Shown: positions 18,801 through 27,355 of the stretch, one piece after another
How the letters are laid out: every line of letters starts with the position of its first letter
Numbering within the stretch: the stretch's first letter is position 1
Assembly (NCBI RefSeq): GCF_017163935.1
Contig: NZ_JABVZR010000002.1
Coordinates: 1,302,001 to 1,366,000, forward strand
Source of the DNA: Novosphingobium terrae
GTDB lineage: Bacteria; Pseudomonadota; Alphaproteobacteria; Sphingomonadales; Sphingomonadaceae
Direction: 5' to 3'
DNA length: 64,000 nt
Notes under the pieces: model-generated
Told to the model about the DNA's origin: nothing
The model's database searches: none
What the model saw: only the letters and a program-made list of their open reading frames with translations
Made by a program: the position numbers and the translations under genes

Positions 18801-18892
18801 AACGCCCGCTGCAGATCCTGTTTGGCGGTGAAGGCAACCACACGCTTTTTATCCTGACACATCACGCGCTTTACGCCGTGAAGGGCCAATAA
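15863..18892 (+). CDS. Pectate-lyase-3/GH55-like double beta-helix enzyme with C-terminal propeller-like domain (copy 1)
   Basis: 1,009 residues, signal peptide ending AWAAAAPS. There are two pectate-lyase-3 type openings, VKGAGDGKADDTAAIQQAI (about residue 40) and VRRLGVKGDGKSDDTAALQRAI (about 390), each followed by right-handed beta-helix sequence. This is the two-helix layout of GH55 exo-glucanases and GH28-related proteins. From about 700 the sequence changes to propeller-like repeats (GTLYFVDHRFQRIYSW, GDLMVLSSLG, GRVYVANGQVFVFDRDG) reminiscent of NHL/SMP-30 folds. Predicted secreted or periplasmic glycan-active enzyme; linkage not deducible. It is 49 bp upstream of the TonB receptor gene and closely similar to 22042-25083. 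Confidence 0.82.
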   Translation: MHRGWLALTMICVCGAQPAWAAAAPSAWSSAPQDPRAVTVKGAGDGKADDTAAIQQAIAASRGATGEGIVFLPSGRYRLTRSILVPQGVRIFGVGATRPVLVLGDNTPGFQQGVGTMVVFTGGDQYDVGKVPEPVPSAVPFSDKVRDANSATFYSAMSNIDIEIGAGNPAAAGVRFRVAQHAFLSHMDFHIGSGFAGIYQAGNECEDLRFFGGRYGIVSEKTSPAWQFTLLDSSFSGQRDAAIREHEAGLTLVNVSMRDVPVGIDIDQGYGDWLWGKDVRFENVSKAGVVISNEDNAYTQIGFENALASGTPTFARFRDSGKAVAGAGPAYRVKEFTYGLTLAGQGAMGTYQTRMDQARIAALPPRRAPAIRALPATKEWVDVRRLGVKGDGKSDDTAALQRAIDGHRVLYFPVGFYMISNTLHLKPDTVLIGLHPSLTQIALPDNAPNYAGLGGPLPMVEAPKGGDNMLFGLGIFGGRVNPRVTPVLWKAGASSQIDDVKIQGGGGTFIADGKPLDFYSRPGGDPVASNHWDAQYPGLWVTDGGGGTFAAIWAPNTQAQNGLYVSNTKTPGHVYEFSNEHHVRNEIVLDGVENWEFLAPQTEQEVGEGGDAVSLEIRNSRQILVANYHAYRVTRNFKPAPMAVKLYNSADIRFRNVHVNAESGYATCDSNGCGTYLRASKFPFENSIVDTTHKIETREREFAVLDVPADPARPLSSSFPTGAKVEKLEDGFWSISGAAVAADGTLYFVDHRFQRIYSWAEKAGLGVVRDNPVDPVNLAVARNGDLMVLSSLGAEAGVYSFRPGTQDGAIKLIASTPAAAHPDAQTLLPVNLWNNGEFKDQYDPANDHFTTLAEMFKRDMAAPKAREYVSPDGSLVLPAFRVFQQGSPDHLGWRFSDTLDAHGLVTARAGERVFLTNESEDKTYSGLVGSGGSVTDLKPFANRGGESVAVDAQGRVYVANGQVFVFDRDGKDLGRIDVPERPLQILFGGEGNHTLFILTHHALYAVKGQ

Positions 18893-18941
18893 ACTGACGC
18901 TCAAAATCAAACGGGCAAAACCATAAGTGGGGGAATACAAC

Positions 18942-21923
18942 ATGACGATCCGGAGATATCACACAACCCATGGCCTGCGGTGTCGCGCCATGCTGGCGAC
19001 GGGCGGGGCGCTGATCGCGCTGATGCTGGCCACTCCGGCGCTGGCACAGAACACCGATGCGCCGCCGGTTCAGGCGCCGGACACGCCCGCGCCCGCTGCC
19101 GCCCCATCCTCGCCAGCCGATATCATCGTGACGGGTTCGCGCATCACCAGCAGCGGCTTCAGCGCGCCCACGCCCACGCAGGTGCTCAGTTCGGCAGCCA
19201 TCGCCAAGAATGCGCAGCCCAACGTCTTCACCACCATCGCGCAATTGCCCTCCTTGCAGGGCAGCACCGGCGCCACCGTGGGCACCAACAGCACGTCGAG
19301 CGGCACGCAGGGCCTCAGCTCCTTTAGCCTGCGCGGCCTGGGTACCATCCGCACGCTGACGCTGATTGACGGCCAGCGCGTGGTGGGCGCCAATGTGACG
19401 GGCGTGCCCGATGTCAGCCTGTTCCCGCAATTGCTGATCGAGCGCGTCGATGTGGTGACGGGCGGCGCTTCGGCCTCCTATGGCTCGGACGCGGTGGGCG
19501 GCGTGGTGAACTTCATCACCAAGACCCATTTCGAAGGCTTCAAGGCCAATGTGCAGGGCGGTCTCACCACCTATGGCGACGATGGCAATTACACCTTCCA
19601 GGCCGCGGCGGGCAAAAGCTTCCTCGATGGGCGCCTGCATGTGGTGGTCAGCGGCGAATACAGCCATGAGGACGGCATCCCTGCCGCAGGCTTTGGCGAT
19701 TCAGGCCCCGACGGGCGCAACTGGTATCGCTCCGACACGCTGATCAACCGGGGCGTCACCAATGACGGCTCGCCGCAATATCTCTATCGCCAGCATGTTC
19801 AGGCCTATCAATACACCAAATATGGTCTGATCTCGGCGGGGCCGCTGCAGGGCATCGCCTTTGACAAGAATGGCAATCCCTTCAACTTCAACTATGGCTC
19901 GGGCGGGGTTCCGGCGAAGAATGCGGCGGGCAATGTCTCGGGCTGCTACAGCGGCTTCTGCGTGGGTGGCGATCTGTCGGGCAATGTCGGCATTGGCACC
20001 AGCCTGCAGTCGGAGATCACGCGCTGGGACGGCTATGGCCGGATCGGTTTCGACGTGGATTCGAACAATGAGATCTATGGCACGTTGAACGTTTCACGCG
20101 TCGCCTCCAACAACACGCCCAACCCGGGCGCGGCCAAGACCGGCCTGACGATGCAATGCTCCAACCCCTTCGTGCCCGCCTCGGTGCAGACGATGTGTGC
20201 GAATGCCGGCATCACCAGCTTCAGCTACGGGTTGAGCAATGCGGTGCTGCCGGACTTCATCAACGTCAATCCGGTGCGCCGCCAGATCCGCGGTGTGGTC
20301 GGTGCCAAGGGCAAGCTGGATGTGCTGGGGACCAACTGGTCCTATGACGGCTATTACGAGCATGGCGAGAACATCACCGACATCCACGTCAGCAACATGA
20401 CGCTGACCAACCGCTACAATGCCGCGATCCAGGCGGTGCGTCAGCCCGATGGCACGATCACCTGTGCCAGCGCGGTGGCGGTGGCCGCCGGATGCCAGCC
20501 GCTCAACATCTTTGGCGGGGCGACGCCCAGTGCGGCCACGCTGGCCTATATCACGCCAGCCAATGGGCCCTATCAACACACGCGCCAGACCCAGGATGTG
20601 GTCAGCCTTGCCATCAATGGCCAGCCCTTCTCGCTGCCGGCGGGCCCGGTGTCGATCGCTTTCGGTGGTGAATACCGGCACGAATATTACAAGGTCAACG
20701 GCGACCCCTATGGCAATGGCGTTACCGCAGACGATCCCAATACCTCGGCCTATCCTGCCGATCCGCTGCTGAATACGGCGGGCAACAATTGGTATGCGGG
20801 CAATTATCACAATGGCACCGGAAAATATGACGTTTACGAGGGCTTCCTCGAAGTCAACGCGCCGCTGTTCGACAGTGCCAAGCTGGGCAAGGCCAACCTG
20901 AATCTGGCCGGGCGCGGCACGCATTACAGCACTTCGGGTACGGTCTACACCTGGAAGATCGGCGGCACCTGGCAAACGCCGATCGACGGCATCCGCCTGC
21001 GTGCCGTGACATCGCGCGATGTGCGCGCACCCAACCTCAGCGAACTCTATGCCGCGCCGATCACTGTGACGGTGCCCGGCGTCACCAATCCGGCCAACAA
21101 TCAGGCGGTGACGATCCAGCAGAACACCATCGGCAACACGGCGCTGAAGCCGGAAATCGCGCGCAACACTGAAGCGGGCATCGTGCTGTCGCGCCCGCAT
21201 TGGGCGCCGGGGCTCAACCTGTCGTTCGATTACTATCGTATCAAGATGACCGGGGTGATCTCCTCCCTGACCGCGCAGCAGGAGATCAACTATTGCTCGG
21301 CGGGGGTGACGCAATTGTGCAGCGCCTTCAACCTCAACGCCGCCACGCCTTATGCCAATGTGCAGTCCTTCAATCTGGCCTCGATCTTCACGGACGGCTT
21401 CGACATCGAGGCGAGCTATCGCTTCAATCTCGATAGTGTGAAGGTGCCGGGCAGCCTGACCTTGCGCGCGCTGGGCACCAATGTGCGCAATTTCATCACG
21501 GATACCGGCCTGCCGGGCACGATCCCGACGCAAGGCGCCGGGGTGAATGCGGGCGCCACGCCGCATTGGAAGGTGCTGGCCACGGAAAGCTGGGACACGG
21601 ACAAGTTCAGCCTGACCCTGACCCAGCGCTGGTTCAGCGCGGGTGTGTTCAACAATGAATACATCGTCTGCCAGACCAATTGCCCGGTTTCCACGGTCAA
21701 TCATCCGACGGTCGATTACAACCGCATGCCCGGTGCGCTCTACATCGATATTGGCGGCACCTACAATATCACCAAGAAGCTGACGGCCTATGTGAAGGTG
21801 GACAATCTGTTCAACCATGATCCCGCCGGATCGCCGCAGACGAACACCGGCGTCGACGTCAATCCGCAGCTCTATGATGTGATCGGGCGCATGTATCGCT
21901 TTGGCGTGCGTTATAATTTCTGA
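18942..21923 (+). CDS. TonB-dependent outer-membrane receptor
   Basis: 993 residues from ATG 18942 (GGGGGAATACAAC upstream). Signal peptide ends ALAQNTDA. The plug domain has IIVTGSRIT, LSSFSLRGLGTIRTLTLIDG, VERVDVVTGGASASYGSDAVGGVVNFITKT (given in part); the barrel has VTSRDVRAPNLSELY, KPEIARNTEAG and LTAYVKVDNLFNHDP, ending RFGVRYNF. It belongs to the oligosaccharide-type receptors abundant in sphingomonads. Cotranscription with the upstream beta-helix enzyme suggests it imports the product. A strong terminator follows. Confidence 0.95.
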   Translation: MTIRRYHTTHGLRCRAMLATGGALIALMLATPALAQNTDAPPVQAPDTPAPAAAPSSPADIIVTGSRITSSGFSAPTPTQVLSSAAIAKNAQPNVFTTIAQLPSLQGSTGATVGTNSTSSGTQGLSSFSLRGLGTIRTLTLIDGQRVVGANVTGVPDVSLFPQLLIERVDVVTGGASASYGSDAVGGVVNFITKTHFEGFKANVQGGLTTYGDDGNYTFQAAAGKSFLDGRLHVVVSGEYSHEDGIPAAGFGDSGPDGRNWYRSDTLINRGVTNDGSPQYLYRQHVQAYQYTKYGLISAGPLQGIAFDKNGNPFNFNYGSGGVPAKNAAGNVSGCYSGFCVGGDLSGNVGIGTSLQSEITRWDGYGRIGFDVDSNNEIYGTLNVSRVASNNTPNPGAAKTGLTMQCSNPFVPASVQTMCANAGITSFSYGLSNAVLPDFINVNPVRRQIRGVVGAKGKLDVLGTNWSYDGYYEHGENITDIHVSNMTLTNRYNAAIQAVRQPDGTITCASAVAVAAGCQPLNIFGGATPSAATLAYITPANGPYQHTRQTQDVVSLAINGQPFSLPAGPVSIAFGGEYRHEYYKVNGDPYGNGVTADDPNTSAYPADPLLNTAGNNWYAGNYHNGTGKYDVYEGFLEVNAPLFDSAKLGKANLNLAGRGTHYSTSGTVYTWKIGGTWQTPIDGIRLRAVTSRDVRAPNLSELYAAPITVTVPGVTNPANNQAVTIQQNTIGNTALKPEIARNTEAGIVLSRPHWAPGLNLSFDYYRIKMTGVISSLTAQQEINYCSAGVTQLCSAFNLNAATPYANVQSFNLASIFTDGFDIEASYRFNLDSVKVPGSLTLRALGTNVRNFITDTGLPGTIPTQGAGVNAGATPHWKVLATESWDTDKFSLTLTQRWFSAGVFNNEYIVCQTNCPVSTVNHPTVDYNRMPGALYIDIGGTYNITKKLTAYVKVDNLFNHDPAGSPQTNTGVDVNPQLYDVIGRMYRFGVRYNF

Positions 21924-21982
21924 CGTCAAAAGGTGATCGCTTCCTTGCGGGGAAGCGGTTACTGTCAGGCGCGTTTGACAAG

Positions 21983-22021
21983 AAAAGGGCGTTTCCACCG
22001 TGAAGTGGAAACGCCCTTTTT
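21983..22021. terminator. Strong bidirectional Rho-independent terminator
   Basis: AAAAGGGCGTTTCCAC / GTGGAAACGCCCTTTT form a 16-bp stem with a 6-nt loop (CGTGAA) and a TTTTT tail on the plus strand; the leading A-run gives a tail on the other strand. It lies between the convergent TonB receptor and second beta-helix genes. Confidence 0.92.
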
Positions 22022-22041
22022 GGTGCCTGAAAACTGCTGTG

Positions 22042-25000
22042 TCAGATTTTCGTCGAATAGAGCGAATGCTGGGTCAGGATGTAAAGCGTGCGGTGATCGG
22101 CCCCACCCAGCAGAAGTTGCAGCGGGCGCTCCGGCACATCGATACGGCTTTGCTCCTTGCCATCATGATCATAGACGAAGACTTGCCCATTGGCGACATA
22201 GACCCGGCCCTGAGCATCCACTGCCACACTTTCTCCGCCGCGATTGGCAAAGGGCTTGAGATCGGTCACGCTGCCGCCCGCGCCCACCAGACCGGAATAG
22301 GTCTTGTCCTCGGATTCATTGCTCAGGAACACGCGTTTTCCGGCCCGCGCGGTGACGAAGCCGTAAGCATCCATCGTATCGCCAAAGCGCCAGCCGCGAT
22401 GATCGGACGGCCCCTGCTGGAACATGCGGAAGGCGGGCAACACCAGGCTGCCATCGGGCGAGACATACTCCTGCGCCTTGGGCGCGGCCATATCGCGCGC
22501 GAACATGTCGGCCAAAGTGGTGAAATGGTCGGTGGCCGGATCGTACTGATCCTTGAACTCGCCGTTGTTCCAGAGGTTGACCGGCAGGGCGGTCACCGCG
22601 CCGTCATGCGGCGCGGTGGGCGTGGGCGGGATCACCGTCAACTCCGTGTCAGGCGTCCCCGGCTTGAAGGCATAGACCGTGCCATTGCGCCCATAGGAGG
22701 ACAGCACGATCAGATTGCCCGCCCGGTCGATGGTCAGATTCACCGGGTCGAGCGGGTCATCGCGCTCGACAGTCAGGCCCTCGGCCTCGCTCCAGCCATG
22801 AATGCGGTGGCTGTGGTGATCGACGAAATAGAGCTTGCCCCGCGCATCCACCACCCCGCCCGCCGCCGCGTAGAAATCGCCAGCCAGCCTGGTCACGCTG
22901 GTGGAGGTTGCGGGCGCAGCGGGATTGGCGGGCACATCCAGCACGGCAAATTCGCGCTCGCGCATCTCCAGCCGATGCGTCACGTCGACAATCGCATTCT
23001 CGAAGGGGAACTTGCTGGCGCGCAGCCTTGTGGCGCAGCCGTTCTCATCGCAGGTGCCCAGCCCGCTCTCGGCATTCACATGCACATTGCGGAAGCGGAT
23101 GTTGCCTGAATTTTGCAGACGCACCGCCGTCAGCGCGGGCCTGACCGTGCGTGTCACGCGATAGGCGTGCAGATTGGCGATCAGAATATCATGGGCGTTG
23201 CGAATGTCGAAGGATACGGCCTCCTGACTTTCGCCGCTTTCTTCCTCGGTCTGGGGGGCAAGGAACTCCCAATTGGCGACATTGTTCAGCGCGAATTCGG
23301 TCTGAACGTGATGCTCGCTCGACATTTCATAGACATGGCCGGGCGTCTGCGTGTCCGAGACATACATGCCCGCGCGGGCATAGGTGTCCGGCGTCCAGAG
23401 GTCGCTGAAGGTGCCGCCGCCGCCATCGGTGACCCACAGGCTGGGATATTGTCCGCCCCAGCGTTTGCGCGGGTCCGGGTCGGCGCTATGCGTGGCGTCA
23501 TAGGGATCGAAGCGTGAGCCATCCGCTAGCCGCGTGCCATGGCCGCCCTGGAATTTCACATCCTCGACCAGCGATCCGGCACCCGCCTTCCACAGCAGGG
23601 CAGTGGCGCGCATGTTGATCCCGCCGGTGAACAGGCCAAGGCCGGTGATCACGGCCTCGCCGCCCTTGGCGCTCTCGATCAACGCGCGGGGCGTGCCAAT
23701 GCCCTGAAAACCTGCCGTGCCATCGGGCAGCACGATCTGGGTGAGGTCGGGATGCAGGCCGATCAGCACCGTATCGGGCTTGAGATGCAGCGTGTCCGTC
23801 ACGGCATAGCGCCCGGTTGGCAGATAGAGCACGCGATGCGTATCAATGGCGCGTTGCAGAGCGGCGGTGTCGTCGCTGGTGCCATCGCCTTTCACGCCCA
23901 GCGAGCGGACATCGACCCACTCTTTCGCTGCGGGCAAAGCGCGGATGGCTGGAGCCCGGCGCGGCGGCAGGGCAGCAATGCGCGCCTGATCCATCCGCGT
24001 CTGATAGGTGCCCATCGTGCCCAGCCCGGCCAGAGTCAGGCCGTAGGTGAACTCTTTCACCCGATAGGCCGGGCCAGCGCCTGCCACGGCCTTGCCACTG
24101 TCGCGGAAGCGCGCGAAGGTCGGCGTGCCGCTGGCCAAGGCATTGTCGAAGCCGATCTGGGTGTAGGCGTTGTCCTCGTTGGAGATCAGTACGCCCGCCT
24201 TCGAGACATTCTCGAAGCGCACATCCTTGCCCCACAGCCAGTCGCCATAGCCCTTGTCGATGTCGATCCCGATGGGCACGTCGCGCATCGCCACATTGAC
24301 CAGCGTCAGGCTGGCCTCATGCTCGCGGATGGCGGCATCGCGTTGGCCGCTGAAGCTGGAGTCCAGCAAGGTGAACTGCCATGCGGGCGAGGGCTTCTCG
24401 GTCAGAATGCCATAGCGCCCGCCGAAGAAGCGCAAATCCTGACAGCTGTTGGCCACCTGATAGAGCCCTGCCAGTCCCGAGCCCACATGGAAGTCCATAT
24501 GCCGCAGATAGGCATGCTGCGCCGCGTGAAAGCGCACGCCCACCGCGGCCGGATTGCCCGCACCGATGGCGATATCGATGCCCTCCATCGCCGAATAGAA
24601 GGTGCCGGGGTTGGCATCGGCGATGGCAGGGTTGAACGGCACGGCATCGGGCGGCGGGAAGGGCACCTTGCCTGCCGGGCCTTGTGGTGCCTTGGGCTCG
24701 CGCCCGGCGAAGATGACCATGGTGGCGACGCCCTTCTGGAAGCCGGGCGTGTTGTCGGCCAGCACCAGTTCGGGGCGCCGCTCACCGGTGCCGAACAGGC
24801 GCAGGCCCGGCCAGACAAACAGCGAGCGGGTGATGCGATAGCGCCCCGCTGGCAGGAAGACGATGCCTTCGCCTTTCTGAGCAGCGGTATCGAGCGCCTG
24901 CTGGATCGCGGCGGTGTCATCCGCCTTGCCGTCGCCCACGCCCCGCACGGTGATCGTGGCAGGGTCGGCGGGCGCCACGGCCAGCATCGGCCTGTCTGCC

Positions 25001-25083
25001 GCTGCCGTCGCGGCCATGGCGGTCAAGGGGCATGCCAGCAGGCCGAGGCCCGATCCCAGCAGCAGGGCATGTCTGAACCTCAC
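22042..25083 (-). CDS. Pectate-lyase-3/GH55-like double beta-helix enzyme with C-terminal propeller-like domain (copy 2)
   Basis: 1,013 residues, signal peptide ending TAMAATAAA. It has the same order as copy 1: VRGVGDGKADDTAAIQQAL, a second VRSLGVKGDGTSDDTAALQR and a propeller-like C-terminus (GKLYFVDHHSHRIHGW, GRVYVANGQVFVYDHDG). Long blocks are nearly identical to copy 1, for example around PAYRVKEFTYGLTLAG and ARIAALPPRRAPAIRALPA, where the DNA is about 90% identical by eye. The middle (residues about 440-560) and N-terminal inserts differ. The two copies point towards the TonB receptor as a large inverted repeat. It follows gntR on the same strand with the palindrome at 25141-25154 between them, so it likely has its own regulated promoter. 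Confidence 0.82.
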   Translation of the reverse strand: MRFRHALLLGSGLGLLACPLTAMAATAAADRPMLAVAPADPATITVRGVGDGKADDTAAIQQALDTAAQKGEGIVFLPAGRYRITRSLFVWPGLRLFGTGERRPELVLADNTPGFQKGVATMVIFAGREPKAPQGPAGKVPFPPPDAVPFNPAIADANPGTFYSAMEGIDIAIGAGNPAAVGVRFHAAQHAYLRHMDFHVGSGLAGLYQVANSCQDLRFFGGRYGILTEKPSPAWQFTLLDSSFSGQRDAAIREHEASLTLVNVAMRDVPIGIDIDKGYGDWLWGKDVRFENVSKAGVLISNEDNAYTQIGFDNALASGTPTFARFRDSGKAVAGAGPAYRVKEFTYGLTLAGLGTMGTYQTRMDQARIAALPPRRAPAIRALPAAKEWVDVRSLGVKGDGTSDDTAALQRAIDTHRVLYLPTGRYAVTDTLHLKPDTVLIGLHPDLTQIVLPDGTAGFQGIGTPRALIESAKGGEAVITGLGLFTGGINMRATALLWKAGAGSLVEDVKFQGGHGTRLADGSRFDPYDATHSADPDPRKRWGGQYPSLWVTDGGGGTFSDLWTPDTYARAGMYVSDTQTPGHVYEMSSEHHVQTEFALNNVANWEFLAPQTEEESGESQEAVSFDIRNAHDILIANLHAYRVTRTVRPALTAVRLQNSGNIRFRNVHVNAESGLGTCDENGCATRLRASKFPFENAIVDVTHRLEMREREFAVLDVPANPAAPATSTSVTRLAGDFYAAAGGVVDARGKLYFVDHHSHRIHGWSEAEGLTVERDDPLDPVNLTIDRAGNLIVLSSYGRNGTVYAFKPGTPDTELTVIPPTPTAPHDGAVTALPVNLWNNGEFKDQYDPATDHFTTLADMFARDMAAPKAQEYVSPDGSLVLPAFRMFQQGPSDHRGWRFGDTMDAYGFVTARAGKRVFLSNESEDKTYSGLVGAGGSVTDLKPFANRGGESVAVDAQGRVYVANGQVFVYDHDGKEQSRIDVPERPLQLLLGGADHRTLYILTQHSLYSTKI

Positions 25084-25140
25084 GCATCATCTCCTATGGC
25101 TATGCGCCGTTGATAGGCGAGGTCTGAGGGCAGAACATGC

Positions 25141-25176
25141 GGGACCAAGGTCCCGGATTTTCGTCCCGGATTTTCG
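25141..25176. promoter_or_regulatory. 14-bp palindromic operator (copy 2) plus tandem 13-bp repeats
   Basis: GGGACCAAGGTCCC (25141-25154) is the reverse complement of copy 1 and lies 58 bp upstream of the minus-strand enzyme start. Adjacent are two perfect tandem copies of TCCCGGATTTTCG (25151-25163, 25164-25176), the first overlapping the palindrome. Confidence 0.65.
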
Positions 25177-25184
25177 GCCCGATT

Positions 25185-25862
25185 TCAGGGCATCAGCCGC
25201 TTGCGCCCCTGCGACAGATGCCAGCGCATCGCCAGCGCGGCGCCATCGCCATCCTGCACCTTGATCGCCTCGACGATCATCTCATGCTCGCTGAGCATGG
25301 CGCCGATCGCATCCGTCGCGCGGGAGCGGGAGATGTCGACGCCCGCGCGCATGATGCGGTCCACCTCCTCATGCATATGATCGAAGCAGGAGAGGAACAC
25401 CGGATTGGCTGTGGCCAGCACGATGGAGCGATGCAGCAGCATGTCCTCGATATGGGCCGGGCCGGTGGAGATCAGCGCCGCGCGCAGATTGTCCATGGCG
25501 CGCTGGATGGCGCTCATCTGCTCGACCGAGCGGCGCATCGCGGCCAGCCGCGCCGCTTCCGCCTCCAGCACGAAGCGCACCTCGTAACTGCCCATGGTGG
25601 CCGACAGGTCCATCATCTGCATATGCGAACCCAGCCGCATCGAGGGCCGCCGCTTGACGAAGGAGCCCGCGCCGCGCCGCGCCTCGGTGATGCCGTCAGA
25701 GGCCAGTCTTACCAGCGCTTCGCGCACCATGGTGCGCGAAATGCCGAACATCTCGGCCAGCCGCGCCTCTGAGGGCAAGCGGTTGCCGATCTCCAGATCC
25801 TCGGCATTGATGATTTCGATGATGCCTGCATAGGCCCGATCGGCCAATCGACCTTCCTGCAT
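25185..25862 (-). CDS. GntR-family (FadR/FCD-type) transcriptional regulator
   Basis: 225 residues. The N-terminal winged helix has LEIGNRLPSEARLAEMFGISRTMVREALVRLAS (given in full frame order; recognition part SRTMVREAL), followed by RRGAGSFV. The all-helical FCD ligand domain (residues about 85-215) has YEVRFVLEAEAARLAA, DMLLHRSIVLATANP and SEHEMIVEAIKVQD with the histidines expected at the metal/sugar-acid site. FCD regulators often sense gluconate, glucuronate or similar acids. Translation starts 14 bp after the permease stop (GGGAGGGAAC), so gntP-gntR form an operon. It is the natural candidate to bind GGGACCTTGGTCCC and/or the GT-NNN-AC box at 27345. Confidence 0.92.
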   Translation of the reverse strand: MQEGRLADRAYAGIIEIINAEDLEIGNRLPSEARLAEMFGISRTMVREALVRLASDGITEARRGAGSFVKRRPSMRLGSHMQMMDLSATMGSYEVRFVLEAEAARLAAMRRSVEQMSAIQRAMDNLRAALISTGPAHIEDMLLHRSIVLATANPVFLSCFDHMHEEVDRIMRAGVDISRSRATDAIGAMLSEHEMIVEAIKVQDGDGAALAMRWHLSQGRKRLMP

Positions 25863-25876
25863 TGTTCCCTCCCGGA

Positions 25877-27220
25877 TCACAGCAGATAGCTGCCTGCCAG
25901 AACGAAAGCCAGTGCGACAACCGAGACGACCGTTTCCATGGCGGACCAGCTGCGAAATGTATCGGGTGTGCTGGTGCCCAGATAGCTGCGCACCAGCCAG
26001 AAGCCCGGATCGTTGACATGGGAAAAGAAGATCGACCCGGCGCCGATCGCCAGCACCGTCCATTCCGGCGAGGCGCCCGTGGCGGTGACCACGGCAGGCA
26101 TGATGCCGGCGGCGGTGATGGTGGCCACGGTGGCCGAACCGGTTGCGAGGCGGATGCAGACGGCGGTCATCCAGGCCATCGGAATGGCGGGGATGCCGCC
26201 TTGCGAGGCCAGATGGGCGAGGAAATCGGCAAGCCCGGCCGTCACCAGCACCTGCTTCAGCGCGCCGCCCGCGCCAATCGCCAGAATGATGGCGCCGGCC
26301 GGTTTCATCGCTTCGGTCCAGATGGCGCCCTGCACGGGCGCCTCGCACATGCGCCGCCCGAACAGCAGCGGCATGGCCGCCAGATTGGCCAGCACCAGCG
26401 CGAAGACGGGGTTGCTGACCAGCCCTGTCCAGCCCAGATGCGTTGCCATGGCGGGGGGCACCAGCGCCTTGACCTGACCCAGCGCGATCAGCACCACCGG
26501 CAGCAGCACGGCGATCAGCGAGGCGCTGAGGCCCGGCGCCTGCACCAGAGGTTCGGCCTTGCCGATCACCGGGGCTGTGGGGCGCACATGCCGTGCGATG
26601 ATGCTGGCCAGCAGCGGCCCCGCGACAATCGCCGTGGGCAGGCCGACCAGCAGGCCGTAGAACATCGTCAGCCCGAGATTGGCATGCAGCGCGGTAACGG
26701 CCAGCAAGGGGCCGGGGTGAGGGGGCACCAGCGCATGCAGCGTCGAGAGGCCGGCCAGCGCGGGCAGCATCAGGCGCATGCGCATGTCGGACGCGTCCTT
26801 GCCGCCGCGCAGCCCGTCAGCGGCGGCGGCCACGATCGGCAGCAGCAGCACCAGCCCGGTTTCGAAGAACAGCGGCAGACCAAGCAGCAGGGCCACGGCC
26901 ATGCTCATCCATGGCGCGGCGCGCGGTCCGCTCAGCCGCAGACCGGCCTGCGCCACGGCCTCTGCGCCGTTGGAGAGTTGCAGCATGGCGCCCAGCGACA
27001 GGCCCAGCGCCACGACCAGCCCTGTGCCGCCCAGCACATCGCCCGCGCCCTTCTCCACCGCATGGGCCAGATCGCCCGGCGCCAGCCCCGTCAGCAGGCC
27101 GATCAGAAAGGCGCCGCACAGCAGCGCCAGAAAGGGATGAAAGCGCGCCTTGACGATCAGCGTGATGGCCGCGGCAATGCCCAGCACCGCCGACAGGATC
27201 AGTCGCATATCCTCACTCAT
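25877..27220 (-). CDS. gntP: GntP-family gluconate/sugar-acid permease
   Basis: 447 residues with about 12-14 hydrophobic spans. Diagnostic motifs are ARFHPFLALLCGAFLIGL, PLFFETGLVLLLPIV, ALVPPHPGPLLA, RLATGSATVATITAAGI and FFSHVNDPGFWLV. It is a proton-coupled inner-membrane importer of gluconate or a related aldonate/hexonate. It is the first gene of an operon with gntR. Together with gntK across the locus it gives uptake plus phosphorylation of gluconate, suggesting the beta-helix enzymes feed a sugar-acid-bearing oligosaccharide. Confidence 0.95.
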   Translation of the reverse strand: MSEDMRLILSAVLGIAAAITLIVKARFHPFLALLCGAFLIGLLTGLAPGDLAHAVEKGAGDVLGGTGLVVALGLSLGAMLQLSNGAEAVAQAGLRLSGPRAAPWMSMAVALLLGLPLFFETGLVLLLPIVAAAADGLRGGKDASDMRMRLMLPALAGLSTLHALVPPHPGPLLAVTALHANLGLTMFYGLLVGLPTAIVAGPLLASIIARHVRPTAPVIGKAEPLVQAPGLSASLIAVLLPVVLIALGQVKALVPPAMATHLGWTGLVSNPVFALVLANLAAMPLLFGRRMCEAPVQGAIWTEAMKPAGAIILAIGAGGALKQVLVTAGLADFLAHLASQGGIPAIPMAWMTAVCIRLATGSATVATITAAGIMPAVVTATGASPEWTVLAIGAGSIFFSHVNDPGFWLVRSYLGTSTPDTFRSWSAMETVVSVVALAFVLAGSYLL

Positions 27221-27344
27221 CGCCGGGTCTCCCGCGATGGAGGTCGGCCCTGCCCGGGCGCCGATGATGGCTGGCTGGCGATCACAGTTCTGTCCTCTTC
27301 CCGGTGCGCTTTTGCGTCACCCCTGGTTTTATCGTCTCAAAAAC

Positions 27345-27355
27345 CTGTATAACAG
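27345..27355. promoter_or_regulatory. FadR/FCD-type operator-like site
   Basis: CTGTATAACAG is a perfect inverted repeat (CTGT-ATA-ACAG) with the GT-NNN-AC core of FadR-subfamily operators, 125 bp upstream of the permease start. The surrounding 27221-27541 region carries no gene; an AT-rich segment AACAAAACAAAAAACAA follows it. Confidence 0.45.

Noticed and set aside
20094..21998. 634-codon minus-strand ORF opposite the second TonB receptor
   Set aside because: Antisense shadow; Arg/His/Gly-rich with no recognisable motif, while the plus strand has a complete receptor.
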